Below, in pieces: positions 1-6,017 of a stretch of DNA of 8,501 nt (position 1 is the first letter of the stretch; each line of letters opens with the position of its first letter). Source of the DNA: Chloroflexota bacterium (GTDB lineage Bacteria; Chloroflexota; Anaerolineae; Aggregatilineales; Phototrophicaceae); assembly GCA_003242205.1 (NCBI GenBank), contig QGUR01000193.1, positions 1 through 8,501 of the forward strand, read 5' to 3'. The notes beneath the pieces were generated by a model that had not been told where the DNA came from, made no database searches, and worked only from the letters and a program-made list of their open reading frames with translations. The translations under genes were made by a program, and so were the position numbers.

Positions 1-272
1 TTGAAGGTTTTTTTACGGGGCTGGACAAAATCCGCTTTCTTCCCGTTTTCGATTTTTTTTCTGGGGAGATGGGCGGGATCGTTCCAGCCGAAGAACGCTT
101 TTAGCGTTTTGCTGCCTTTGGTCCGTAGCACCGGATTGTGGGTGATCATCAGCACGCGCGGTGTTACCGGCCGGGGCAGGTCGGCAGGGTCCGGCTCCGG
201 GCCGAAGTCGGCTGGCGTCGTGGCATCGCTGTCCGAAGCGATCCCCAGCCATTTGCGAAGGCGGTCTACCAT
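1..272 (-). CDS. Partial hypothetical protein, running off the left edge
   Basis: The frame stays open for 90 codons from an ATG at 272 to the window edge, so only the N-terminus is visible. The protein has a variable, acidic, proline-rich segment (about residues 12-38). A more protein-like block with PRVLMITHNP and AFFGWNDP follows, then a very basic stretch. A weak ribosome site (GGGAAGG, 283-289) lies 10 nt upstream, and a perfect TATAAT box lies 49 nt upstream on the same strand. Two other open frames cover this DNA, one on each strand, but their translations look like low-complexity shadows. The RVLMI-HNP and GWNDP pattern reminds me, from memory only, of an uncharacterised family common in Chloroflexota. 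I cannot assign a function. The start is moderately supported and the reading frame more so. Confidence 0.55.
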   Translation of the reverse strand, partial: MVDRLRKWLGIASDSDATTPADFGPEPDPADLPRPVTPRVLMITHNPVLRTKGSKTLKAFFGWNDPAHLPRKKIENGKKADFVQPRKKTF

Positions 273-320
273 CCCGGTCAAACCTTCCCTGCCATCCCGG
301 CCAGTCGCATTGCATAGTGC

Positions 321-326
321 ATTATA
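321..326 (-). promoter_or_regulatory. -10 box for the left-edge gene
   Basis: A perfect TATAAT reads on the minus strand, 49 nt before the ATG at 272. No good -35 element is seen 16-18 bp upstream. The 10-mer GTTATAATGC around it occurs again at 7649-7658 upstream of the YdcF-family gene. Confidence 0.45.
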
Positions 327-330
327 ACCA

Positions 331-359
331 TTGACGAACGGCAGCCTTTATGCTTTACT
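331..359 (+). promoter_or_regulatory. Candidate promoter for the small membrane protein
   Basis: TTGACG (331-336, five of six consensus bases) is separated by 17 bp from TTTACT (354-359, four of six). It lies about 40 nt upstream of the ATG at 400. It is back-to-back with the minus-strand -10 box at 321-326, so the two divergent promoters almost touch. Confidence 0.4.
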
Positions 360-387
360 TTTATTAAATTTGTCATTTCGGCCCGTG

Positions 388-393
388 AAGGAG
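388..393 (+). promoter_or_regulatory. Ribosome binding site deciding the start at 400
   Basis: AAGGAG lies 6 nt before ATG 400. It supports this start over upstream in-frame options from 331. Confidence 0.7.
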
Positions 394-399
394 CGGCTC

Positions 400-684
400 A
401 TGACTGACACAACTTCATATGATGTCCAGACCGACATGCGCGGGCAGCAGGACCAGACGTCGATGCTGATTGGGTTGCTTGTACTCGGGTTGGTGATCGG
501 CGGCGCGGTCGCGTTTTTTGTCGCTCAGGCGAACCGGAAACGGCGGCCTCAAACGCTCGTTGGGCGAATCGAAAGCGGGTTTGAGGAAGGCCTTGAGAGC
601 ACAGCGGCGACGGTTCACCGGCTTGAGAAGGAGTTCCGGGAGCTTCGCAAGCGACTGGAACAGAGGCTCGGTGATTTGCGTTAG
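400..684 (+). CDS. Small single-pass membrane protein with a coiled-coil tail
   Basis: This 94-residue protein has a polar N-terminus (1-20), one hydrophobic membrane segment (about 22-42, rich in Leu, Val and Gly), and a basic stop-transfer patch NRKRR (45-49). A charged, probably helical or coiled-coil tail follows (about 52-94), with regular Leu spacing and a Lys/Arg/Glu-rich end. The layout resembles YtxH-like small envelope proteins, but I see no diagnostic motif, so the function is unknown. By the positive-inside rule the C-terminus should be cytoplasmic. The start at 400 is chosen because AAGGAG (388-393) sits 6 nt upstream. The same frame is open further upstream from 331, but that part overlaps the promoter and lacks a ribosome site. 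The gene is followed by a strong terminator, so it is probably monocistronic. Confidence 0.8.
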   Translation: MTDTTSYDVQTDMRGQQDQTSMLIGLLVLGLVIGGAVAFFVAQANRKRRPQTLVGRIESGFEEGLESTAATVHRLEKEFRELRKRLEQRLGDLR

Positions 685-740
685 CCCGGTTTGGCTGCAA
701 GCTGTGCGGTTGCCTCGGCTGGTCGCCGCATTACCTGTCG

Positions 741-780
741 CTGCGAGAGGGATGATGGTTTTTGCCCTCTCGCAGTTTTT
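741..780 (+). terminator. Intrinsic terminator after the small membrane protein gene
   Basis: CTGCGAGAGGG (741-751) pairs perfectly with CCCTCTCGCAG (765-775) around a 13-nt loop, followed by TTTTT (776-780). The T-run is on the plus strand only, so it ends the 400-684 transcript. It also lies just past the stop of the convergent glycerate kinase gene, where read on the minus strand it has a stem but no T-run. Confidence 0.85.
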
Positions 781-784
781 CATT

Positions 785-1927
785 TCAGGAAGGCTGGCGC
801 AGGCCGAGGTGCAGCAGATAGGCCAGCCGAAGCGCAGCGCGTTCCACCAGTTCGGCGGCGCTGGCGATGGCCTCTTCCAGCGGCATGGGCCGCGGCGTGA
901 TTGGCAATACCGCCGCGATGCCCGCCTCGTGCAGCAGGGCGTCGTCGGCGTTGAGGCCGCCGACAATAGCCACGGTCGGCACGCCAGCCGCGCCCGCCAG
1001 TCGCGCTACCCCGACAGGCCCTTTGCCCTGAATCGTCTGTTCGTCCATCTGCCCTTCGCCGGTGATGACAAGGTCGGCGTCTGCCAGCAGTTGCTCAAAC
1101 TCGTGATAGGCGAGCAGCAAGTCAATGCCCGGCTCGATACGCCCGCCGAGAAACGCCATCAGCCCCGCGCTGAGCGCCCCCGCCGCTCCGCCGCCTTGTG
1201 CCTGTCGCACGTCAACGCCGGTTTGTTCGGCCACCAGACCAAAGAAATGGCTCAGATTGGCTTCCAGCGTTTCGACATCGGCGGGGGTAGCGCCTTTCTG
1301 CGGGCCAAAAACCGCTGCCGCACCGTTGGGGCCAAGCGTCGGGTTTTCGACATCGGAGGCGATGATGACTTCGACTTCGCGCCAGCGCGGGTCCAGCCCG
1401 GAAGCGTCGATGGTCTGAATCAGCTTGAGCGAGCCGCCACCGCGTGGCACGTCGTTTCCGCTGGCGTCGAGCAGTCGCACGCCGAGGGCTTGCAGGCAGC
1501 CTGCGCCGCCGTCAACTGTGGCGCTGCCGCCCATGCCGACGATGATCCGCCGCGCGCCGTGCTCGAGCGCGGCCTGCAGTAACTGGCCTGTTCCGTAGGT
1601 GCTGGCGACCAGCGGATTCAGTTGTTCCTGCTCGATCAGCTCGATGCCCGAAGCGAGCGCCATTTCGATGACTGCCGTTTCGCCGTCCGCCAGCATGCCC
1701 CATCCCGCTTCGACGGGCTGGCCGAGCGGGCCTTCGACCAACTGGGAGAAGCGTTGGCCACCGCGCGCCAGAAAGCACTCTAGCGTACCATTGCCGCCGT
1801 CAGCGATGGGGATATAATGTAATGTTAAATGTAGTTTTGATCGCTGCAATCCTCTGCCGATTGCCCCGGCCACTTCGGTTGCCGAAAGGCTGTTCTTGAA
1901 CGCGGCAGGCGCGATAATGACTTTCAT
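785..1927 (-). CDS. glxK: Glycerate kinase (GarK/GlxK family)
   Basis: This family phosphorylates D-glycerate with ATP, giving 2-phosphoglycerate for lower glycolysis, in the cytoplasm. The 380-residue length matches the usual 375-385. Family landmarks in order are APAAFKNSLSA (6-16), PIADGGNGT (40-48), TYGTGQLL (110-117), GMGGSATVDGGAG (131-143), then a SDVENP-type motif followed by GPNGAAAVFGPQKGAT, GGGAAGALSAGL and DLVITGEGQMDEQT. The usual ADGGEG motif has Asn at residue 46 instead of Glu, and residue 138 is Val where many homologues have Asn; I do not know the effect. ATG 1927 starts directly at the conserved MKVIIAPAAFK and has GGAA 9 nt upstream. The gene stands alone on its strand, with a probable operator between promoter and start. 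The family call is firm. Which glycerate pathway it serves cannot be told, as no reductase or glyoxylate gene is nearby. Confidence 0.95.
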   Translation of the reverse strand: MKVIIAPAAFKNSLSATEVAGAIGRGLQRSKLHLTLHYIPIADGGNGTLECFLARGGQRFSQLVEGPLGQPVEAGWGMLADGETAVIEMALASGIELIEQEQLNPLVASTYGTGQLLQAALEHGARRIIVGMGGSATVDGGAGCLQALGVRLLDASGNDVPRGGGSLKLIQTIDASGLDPRWREVEVIIASDVENPTLGPNGAAAVFGPQKGATPADVETLEANLSHFFGLVAEQTGVDVRQAQGGGAAGALSAGLMAFLGGRIEPGIDLLLAYHEFEQLLADADLVITGEGQMDEQTIQGKGPVGVARLAGAAGVPTVAIVGGLNADDALLHEAGIAAVLPITPRPMPLEEAIASAAELVERAALRLAYLLHLGLRQPS

Positions 1928-1945
1928 GGTTTGAAGTTCCTATTG

Positions 1946-1959
1946 TGTTAACGTTCACT
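1946..1959. promoter_or_regulatory. LacI/GalR-like operator candidate
   Basis: TGTTAACGTTCACT is an imperfect dyad centred on CG (1952/1953), with five of seven positions symmetric. It differs at two places from the TGTTAACGTTAACA form typical of LacI/GalR-family operators. It lies just downstream of the proposed glycerate kinase -10 box, a usual position for a repressor. No LacI-type gene is in the window. Confidence 0.35.
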
Positions 1960-1961
1960 CT

Positions 1962-1991
1962 GCTATAAAAACGATATGGTGTTTGTTACAA
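1962..1991 (-). promoter_or_regulatory. Candidate glycerate kinase promoter
   Basis: On the minus strand, TTGTAA (plus positions 1986-1991) lies 18 bp from TATAGC (1962-1967). Each matches consensus at four of six bases. Transcription would begin around 1955, inside the palindrome at 1946-1959. Confidence 0.35.
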
Positions 1992-2064
1992 CGATGTCGA
2001 AATACGTTATCTAATCTGGCTTCTTTTTACATGAGAAGATTGATAATGGCGTTGGAGTTCTTCT

Positions 2065-2469
2065 GTGTCTAACCATATCTGGGCGCTTGTCGTCGAAGGT
2101 GATGCGCACAGCCTGATGATGATTGGCTCGATCTTGCGCGACCTTGACATTTTTTACAAGCGTAACACCACAGGGGCGCAGGTCGTAGAAAAAGCGGAGG
2201 TTATGGAGCCGCAACCGGATTTCATCCTCCTGGATCTGGATTTGCCGCAGGGTGATGCCTTCTCGATTGTACGTTCGTTGAAGGAACATCCTGACCTGTG
2301 TCACATTCCCGTGATCGCCATTTCCGACGATAGCAGCCACGCGACGGCGGATCGCGTCCGCCACGCCGGTTTCAACGGCTTTATCGCCAAGCCGCTGCCG
2401 CGACGCCAGTTTGGCGATCTGGTTGAACAGGTGTTACAGGGCCAGCACGTCTGGAGCTTGCCTGTCTAG
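2065..2469 (+). CDS. Single-domain response regulator (CheY-like receiver)
   Basis: The 134-residue protein is one receiver domain with no output domain and only a short tail. Such proteins take phosphate from a histidine kinase and act by protein contact. The phospho-acceptor is D57 in ILLDLDLP, the switch residue is S87 (VIAIS), and the conserved lysine is K109 followed by P110. The acidic pocket near the N-terminus reads VVEGD (9-13). The usual VVEDD or VVDD pair has lost its second acid, which becomes Gly12, and this could weaken Mg binding unless D13 substitutes. The GTG start is supported by GGAG (2054-2057) 7 nt upstream, and an in-frame stop (2041-2043) rules out a longer form. No kinase gene adjoins it, so it is an orphan here. 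The fold is certain and the signalling partner is unknown. Confidence 0.9.
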   Translation: MSNHIWALVVEGDAHSLMMIGSILRDLDIFYKRNTTGAQVVEKAEVMEPQPDFILLDLDLPQGDAFSIVRSLKEHPDLCHIPVIAISDDSSHATADRVRHAGFNGFIAKPLPRRQFGDLVEQVLQGQHVWSLPV

Positions 2470-2514
2470 ATAAGTCTGCCGCGCTGCGTCCTTCCTTTCG
2501 CCTGTCCTTCCCAC

Positions 2515-2520
2515 TATAAT
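2515..2520 (+). promoter_or_regulatory. -10 box upstream of proB
   Basis: A perfect TATAAT lies 40 nt before the proB ATG. No convincing -35 is found 16-18 bp upstream. A start near 2527 would give a leader of about 34 nt. Confidence 0.5.
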
Positions 2521-2536
2521 CCCCCCAGCGTCGCTT

Positions 2537-2555
2537 CATCAGCCCTCCACTGATG
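2537..2555 (+). repeat. Hairpin in the proB leader
   Basis: CATCAG (2537-2542) pairs exactly with CTGATG (2550-2555) around the loop CCCTCCA. The hairpin ends 5 nt before the proB ATG. The loop contains CCTCC, the complement of a Shine-Dalgarno core, while proB itself has no clear ribosome site. Confidence 0.4.
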
Positions 2556-2560
2556 GTCTT

Positions 2561-3664
2561 ATGCAACCTTTGCGTATTGTCGTCAAAGTCGGCACTTCCA
2601 TTTTGACCAATGGCACGATGCGCCTGAGTCGCCAGCGCATGCTTGAGCTTGCCAGCCAGATTGTGTTCGCGCAGCAACAGGGCCACGAGATGATTCTCGT
2701 CTCGTCCGGCGCGGTCGCCGCCGGTCGCGAGCGGCTCAACTATCCCGATCTGGGGCGCGCGGTTTCCGGCAAGCAGATGTTGAGCGCCGTTGGGCAAAGC
2801 CGCCTGATGCAGATTTACACCGAGCTTTTCGATATTTTCGAAGTGGTCGTCGCTCAGGTCTTGCTAACGCGGGAGGATATCGGCAATCGCACACGCTATC
2901 TGAACGCGCGCGATACCCTACTGACGCTGATCGAGCGCAAGATTGTGCCGATCATCAACGAGAACGACACCACCGCAACCCACGAAATCCGCGTTGGCGA
3001 CAACGATAACCTCTCGGCGCTGGTGGCGACGCTGGTCGAAGCCGATCTGCTGGTCATCCTGACCGACCAGCCGGGCCTGTTCACTGCCGATCCGCGGCGC
3101 TTTGCCAATGCTCAGTTGATCGCGCAGGTATCGCACATCGACGAAACGACCTGGGCGCTGGCGGGAGAAGCCGGAACCGCGCTCGGAACTGGCGGCATGA
3201 TCACCAAGCTTCAGGCGGCCCAGCTTGCCAGCCGGGGAGGCGTGACAACCATCATCGCGGGCGGGCGCGAGCCGCGCATCCTCGAACGCCTGCTGGCGGG
3301 CGAACAGATCGGCACGCGCTTCGAAGCCCAGACGACGAGGCTGGAAAGCCGCAAGCGCTGGTTGCTGACCGAGCAGCCGCGCGGCGTCGTGCGGATTGAC
3401 GCCGGGGCAGCGCGCAAGCTGCAAACCAGCGGGGCCAGCCTGCTGGCGGTCGGCGTGGTCGGCGTTGAAGGCCGGTTCGAGCGCGGCGCGACGGTATTGG
3501 TCACCGGGCCGGACGGCAAGGAAATCGCGCATGGCCTGACCAGTTACGACAGCGAGGCGCTGCGCCGGCTTTGCGGCGTGCGCTCCGACCGGATCGCCGA
3601 AATTCTTGGCTATACCTATGGCGATGCGGTCATCCATCGCAATAACCTCGTCATGCTGGCCTGA
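2561..3664 (+). CDS. proB: Glutamate 5-kinase
   Basis: ProB phosphorylates glutamate to gamma-glutamyl phosphate, the first and usually proline-inhibited step of proline synthesis, in the cytoplasm. The 367-residue protein has an amino-acid kinase domain (about 1-260) and a C-terminal PUA domain (about 273-367, beginning RGVVRIDAGAARKL). Motifs seen are VVKVGTSIL (7-15), SSGAVAAG (48-55), NEND (133-136), GDNDNLSA (146-153), TDQPGLF and TGGMITKLQAA. The start at 2561 places VVKVGTS a few residues in, as in known ProB proteins; the nearby ATG at 2553 is out of frame. No clear Shine-Dalgarno precedes it. A leader hairpin and a TATAAT box lie upstream. ProA follows, but after 193 bp instead of the usual close spacing. 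Feedback control by proline is expected from the family and is not visible in sequence. Confidence 0.97.
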   Translation: MQPLRIVVKVGTSILTNGTMRLSRQRMLELASQIVFAQQQGHEMILVSSGAVAAGRERLNYPDLGRAVSGKQMLSAVGQSRLMQIYTELFDIFEVVVAQVLLTREDIGNRTRYLNARDTLLTLIERKIVPIINENDTTATHEIRVGDNDNLSALVATLVEADLLVILTDQPGLFTADPRRFANAQLIAQVSHIDETTWALAGEAGTALGTGGMITKLQAAQLASRGGVTTIIAGGREPRILERLLAGEQIGTRFEAQTTRLESRKRWLLTEQPRGVVRIDAGAARKLQTSGASLLAVGVVGVEGRFERGATVLVTGPDGKEIAHGLTSYDSEALRRLCGVRSDRIAEILGYTYGDAVIHRNNLVMLA

Positions 3665-3675
3665 CGCCTTCATTC

Positions 3676-3733
3676 GCCCGGCAAGGTCAGCCCCGGCTTG
3701 GCGGGCGTTATGGCACACGCCGGGAACGCCCGC
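3676..3733 (+). repeat. Nested inverted repeats between proB and proA
   Basis: GCGGGCGTT (3701-3709) pairs perfectly with AACGCCCGC (3725-3733) around a 15-nt loop. CCCGGC (3677-3682) could instead pair with GCCGGG (3719-3724) inside that loop, so the two structures would compete. No T-run follows, so it is not a standard intrinsic terminator. It could slow or partly stop read-through from proB, or protect the proB mRNA end. Confidence 0.4.
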
Positions 3734-3756
3734 ATTCGCAGTTTGACGCCAACAGT

Positions 3757-3765
3757 TGTTATCAT
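3757..3765 (+). promoter_or_regulatory. Extended -10 promoter candidate for proA
   Basis: TG-T-TATCAT is an extended -10 with five of six hexamer matches. TTGACG (3743-3748) lies upstream, but only 11 bp away, too close for a normal -35. A start near 3772 would give proA a leader of about 86 nt. The same 11-mer TTGTTATCATG recurs at 7072-7082. Confidence 0.4.
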
Positions 3766-3857
3766 GGGTTACGGGTGCGGCGTTGATGGGCAGCGGCGGA
3801 AACAGTCTGGCACCCTTCAGGCAAGATTGAATTAGCGCTACAGGCTGGAGCAAAACC

Positions 3858-5117
3858 ATGGTTGACCTGCTGGAGATGGGGAAAAAGGCGAAAGAAGCGG
3901 CGCGGCTGCTGGCGCAGGTGACGACAGAGCAGAAGAACGCAACGCTGCACGCCATTGCCGATTCGCTGGAAGCCAACCGCGAGAACATTCTCGCCGCCAA
4001 TCAGGCTGACATTGATGACGGGCGCGCGAACGGCCTGAGCGAAGCGCTGCTCGACCGGCTCGACCTGCGGACGCGGCTCTCCGGCGTGGTGGCGGATGTG
4101 CGTTCGGTCGCCAGCCTGCCTGACCCGGTGGGGCGGGTGTTCGACGAACGTACGCTGGAAAACGGGCTGAAGGTGTCGCGGCGGCGCACGCCGATTGGCG
4201 TGCTCGGCGTGATCTATGAAGCACGGCCCAATGTCACCGTGGATGTCGCCACGCTGGCGCTGAAAAGCGGTAACGCGGTCATCCTGCGCGGCGGTAAAGA
4301 AACCCTGCGTACCAATACCGCGCTGGTCAGCGCCATTCAGCAGGCGCTGGCGTCGTGCGGGCTGCCTGCCGACGCCGTGCAGTTCATCGAAAGCACGGAT
4401 CGCCGGTATGTGCAGGAAATGCTCAGACTTTACCAGTATATCGACATGATTATCCCGCGCGGCGGCAACGCCCTGCACCAGTTCTGCCGCGAGAACAGCA
4501 TGATCCCGGTCATTACCGGCGGCATCGGCGTTTGCCACCTGTACGTGGACGCCTCGGCAGACCTCGACAAGGCGCTGCCGGTTATTCACAATGCGAAGAC
4601 GCAGCGGCCTTCCGTCTGCAACGCGCTCGACACGCTGCTGGTCCACCAGAGCATCGCCGCAACTTTTCTGCCGCGCGTGGTCGAGCATCTGGGCGCGTCT
4701 GACGTCACCTTCCGCGCCGAACCGCGCGCTCTGGCGGCGCTCAACGGGGCGGGTGGCGAGGCCGTCCAACCCGCCGGGCCGGAGGATTTCGATACCGAAT
4801 GGCTATCGCTGGTTCTGGGCCTCAAGGTTGTCGATACGCTCGACGAGGCGCTGGAGCATATTCGCCTGCACAGCACCCAGCACTCTGATGGTATCCTGAC
4901 GGAGACGCCCGAACATGCCGAGCGTTTCCTTAACGAAGTCGATTCGGCAGCGGTGTTTGTGAATGCCAGCACGCGCTTCAACGACGGCGGGGCGCTTGGT
5001 CTGGGCGCGGAAATCGCCGTCAGCACGCAGAAACTACACGCGCGTGGCCCGATGGCGCTCGAAGAACTGACGACCTACAAATGGGTCGTTGTCGGCGACG
5101 GTCACGTGCGGCAGTAA
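3858..5117 (+). CDS. proA: Glutamate-5-semialdehyde dehydrogenase
   Basis: ProA reduces gamma-glutamyl phosphate with NADPH to glutamate-5-semialdehyde, which cyclises to the substrate of ProC. The 419-residue protein matches the family length (about 415-420) and the aldehyde dehydrogenase fold. Landmarks are RTPIGVLGVIYEARPNVT (110-127), LKSGNAVILRGGKE (135-148), a nucleotide-fold region, the catalytic Cys254 in QRPSVCNALDTLL, and near the end FNDGGALGLGAEIAVSTQK followed by RGPMALEELTTYKW. ATG 3858 has GGAG (3847-3850) 7 nt upstream. The substrate is passed directly from ProB, so the pair belongs together functionally. The long gap and promoter-like element upstream suggest it may be transcribed partly on its own. 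A strong hairpin follows the stop. No proC is in the window. Confidence 0.97.
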   Translation: MVDLLEMGKKAKEAARLLAQVTTEQKNATLHAIADSLEANRENILAANQADIDDGRANGLSEALLDRLDLRTRLSGVVADVRSVASLPDPVGRVFDERTLENGLKVSRRRTPIGVLGVIYEARPNVTVDVATLALKSGNAVILRGGKETLRTNTALVSAIQQALASCGLPADAVQFIESTDRRYVQEMLRLYQYIDMIIPRGGNALHQFCRENSMIPVITGGIGVCHLYVDASADLDKALPVIHNAKTQRPSVCNALDTLLVHQSIAATFLPRVVEHLGASDVTFRAEPRALAALNGAGGEAVQPAGPEDFDTEWLSLVLGLKVVDTLDEALEHIRLHSTQHSDGILTETPEHAERFLNEVDSAAVFVNASTRFNDGGALGLGAEIAVSTQKLHARGPMALEELTTYKWVVVGDGHVRQ

Positions 5118-5131
5118 GCCTTCCCCATGCG

Positions 5132-5166
5132 CCTCTCTCCCGGCGAACAAGCCGGGAGAGAGGTTT
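5132..5166 (+). terminator. Hairpin terminator after proA
   Basis: CCTCTCTCCCGGC (5132-5144) pairs perfectly over 13 bp with GCCGGGAGAGAGG (5151-5163) around the 6-nt loop GAACAA. Only a short TTTC follows, so the T-run is weak but the stem is very stable. It lies between convergent genes. On the minus strand no T-run follows. Confidence 0.7.
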
Positions 5167-5208
5167 CAAAACGCGCGACAACACTTTTTCAAAGTGAACG
5201 ACTGTCCG

Positions 5209-5988
5209 CTAATGCCGCTCCTGCCGCGCTGTTCGCGCCCGCTCGATGAACCGTGCGGCTCTCGCAAGGCTTTGAGTCCAGCCGACAAGATCCGGCGGTA
5301 GCGTATCGACGTCGGGAACGGTGTCGAGCTTACGGTAGGCGGCGTTCAGGCCGGGAACGGCATCGTCACCGCCGTATAGCGCGATCAGCCTGTCCCAGCG
5401 ATCGACCAGTTGCTGCGCTTCCGCGCTGCGGACATCGTCATCCATGTGAACCAGTATTTCCTGAAACAGCGCTTGCCATGCTTTGCCAGCCGCTTTCGCC
5501 TTGTCGAGCGGCTGCTGCGCGATTTGCGCTGCCAGCTTTTCCCGCTGCTCGCCGGTCAGGAATTGCCCGAACCAGTCTGTATCTGCGTTCATGTTCACCG
5601 CCTGAATAATCTCCACGAACCGTTCCAGAGTTGGCGCATCACCGGACTGCATGGCTGTCTGAGCGCGCTCAATCGTCTCGATGATTGTCTGGAGATGGCT
5701 CACCTGTCGTTGTAAGGCTTGCCGCTGCCGCTCCAGCAGCGCCGCAATGCTGCTTTCCGTCGCCAGCACGGTGGCGATTTCGTCGAGTGACAGGCCGATG
5801 AGTTTCAGCGTCAGGATTTGCTGCAGGCGGGCGAAAGCAGCTTCATCATAGAGCCTGCGCCCTGCCGGCGTATAGCCCGCCGGCTTGAGCAGCCCGACGT
5901 GATCGTAATAGCGCACGGTTCGCACGCTGACGCCGGCCTTGCGCGCGAACTCGCCGATTGTGTACTGCGCGTTGTCGTTCCGGATAAT
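5209..5988 (-). CDS. MerR-family regulator with TipAS-like ligand domain, ATT start
   Basis: This is a DNA-binding transcription activator, 259 residues if translation begins at ATT 5988. Helix-turn-helix: YTIGEFARKAGVSVRTVRYYD (positions 9-29, key residues G12, F14, A18-V20, R26-Y28); wing with GLLKPAGYTPAGRRLY; a long helix (about 80-112) for dimer pairing; then a TipAS-like helical domain (about 138-245), which in relatives binds drugs or other ligands. The first ATG/GTG/TTG in frame is GTG 5925 (residue 22), which would delete half the HTH. Upstream to the in-frame stop there is no standard start, but ATT 5988 has AAAGGA exactly 7 nt before it. The gene sits behind a MerR-type promoter (6018-6048), suggesting autoregulation. 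Family assignment is firm, the TipAS-like part is likely, and the ATT start is inferred. A point mutation or a frameshift is the alternative. The ligand is unknown. Confidence 0.85.
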   Translation of the reverse strand: MIRNDNAQYTIGEFARKAGVSVRTVRYYDHVGLLKPAGYTPAGRRLYDEAAFARLQQILTLKLIGLSLDEIATVLATESSIAALLERQRQALQRQVSHLQTIIETIERAQTAMQSGDAPTLERFVEIIQAVNMNADTDWFGQFLTGEQREKLAAQIAQQPLDKAKAAGKAWQALFQEILVHMDDDVRSAEAQQLVDRWDRLIALYGGDDAVPGLNAAYRKLDTVPDVDTLPPDLVGWTQSLARAARFIERARTARQERH

Positions 5989-5995
5989 GGGACGT

Positions 5996-6001
5996 TCCTT
6001 T
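5996..6001 (-). promoter_or_regulatory. Ribosome binding site pointing to an ATT start
   Basis: AAAGGA on the minus strand is followed by 7 nt and then ATT (5988-5986). The spacing is ideal for that codon and not for any ATG, GTG or TTG in the MerR reading frame. Confidence 0.55.
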
Positions 6002-6017
6002 CATTCACTGTGCTGCC

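Noticed and set aside
1..327. Plus-strand frame of 108 codons at the left edge
   Set aside because: It is the opposite strand of a better-looking minus-strand frame, and it lacks a ribosome site and sensible composition in its second half.
518..1582. Long plus-strand open frame (354 codons) opposite glycerate kinase
   Set aside because: It overlaps the tail of the small membrane gene and a terminator, and lies antisense to a clear enzyme. Its translation shows no family motif. It is a by-product of GC-rich codon use.
2918..4000. Long minus-strand open frame opposite proB and proA
   Set aside because: It spans two genuine genes and their gap, and its translation is low-complexity and rich in Arg, Ala and Gln without motifs.
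3762..4769. Minus-strand open frame (335 codons) opposite proA
   Set aside because: It is antisense to a complete ProA with intact catalytic motifs, and its translation resembles nothing I recognise.
5182..5196. Small hairpin CACTTT-TTC-AAAGTG as terminator of the MerR gene
   Set aside because: It has only six mostly A-T pairs and no T-run after it on the minus strand, so it is too weak to call.
5811..6008. Alternative minus-strand frame beginning GTG 6008 over the MerR start
   Set aside because: Its translation has no MerR features and it is out of frame with the HTH. It would matter only if a frameshift joined the two frames.
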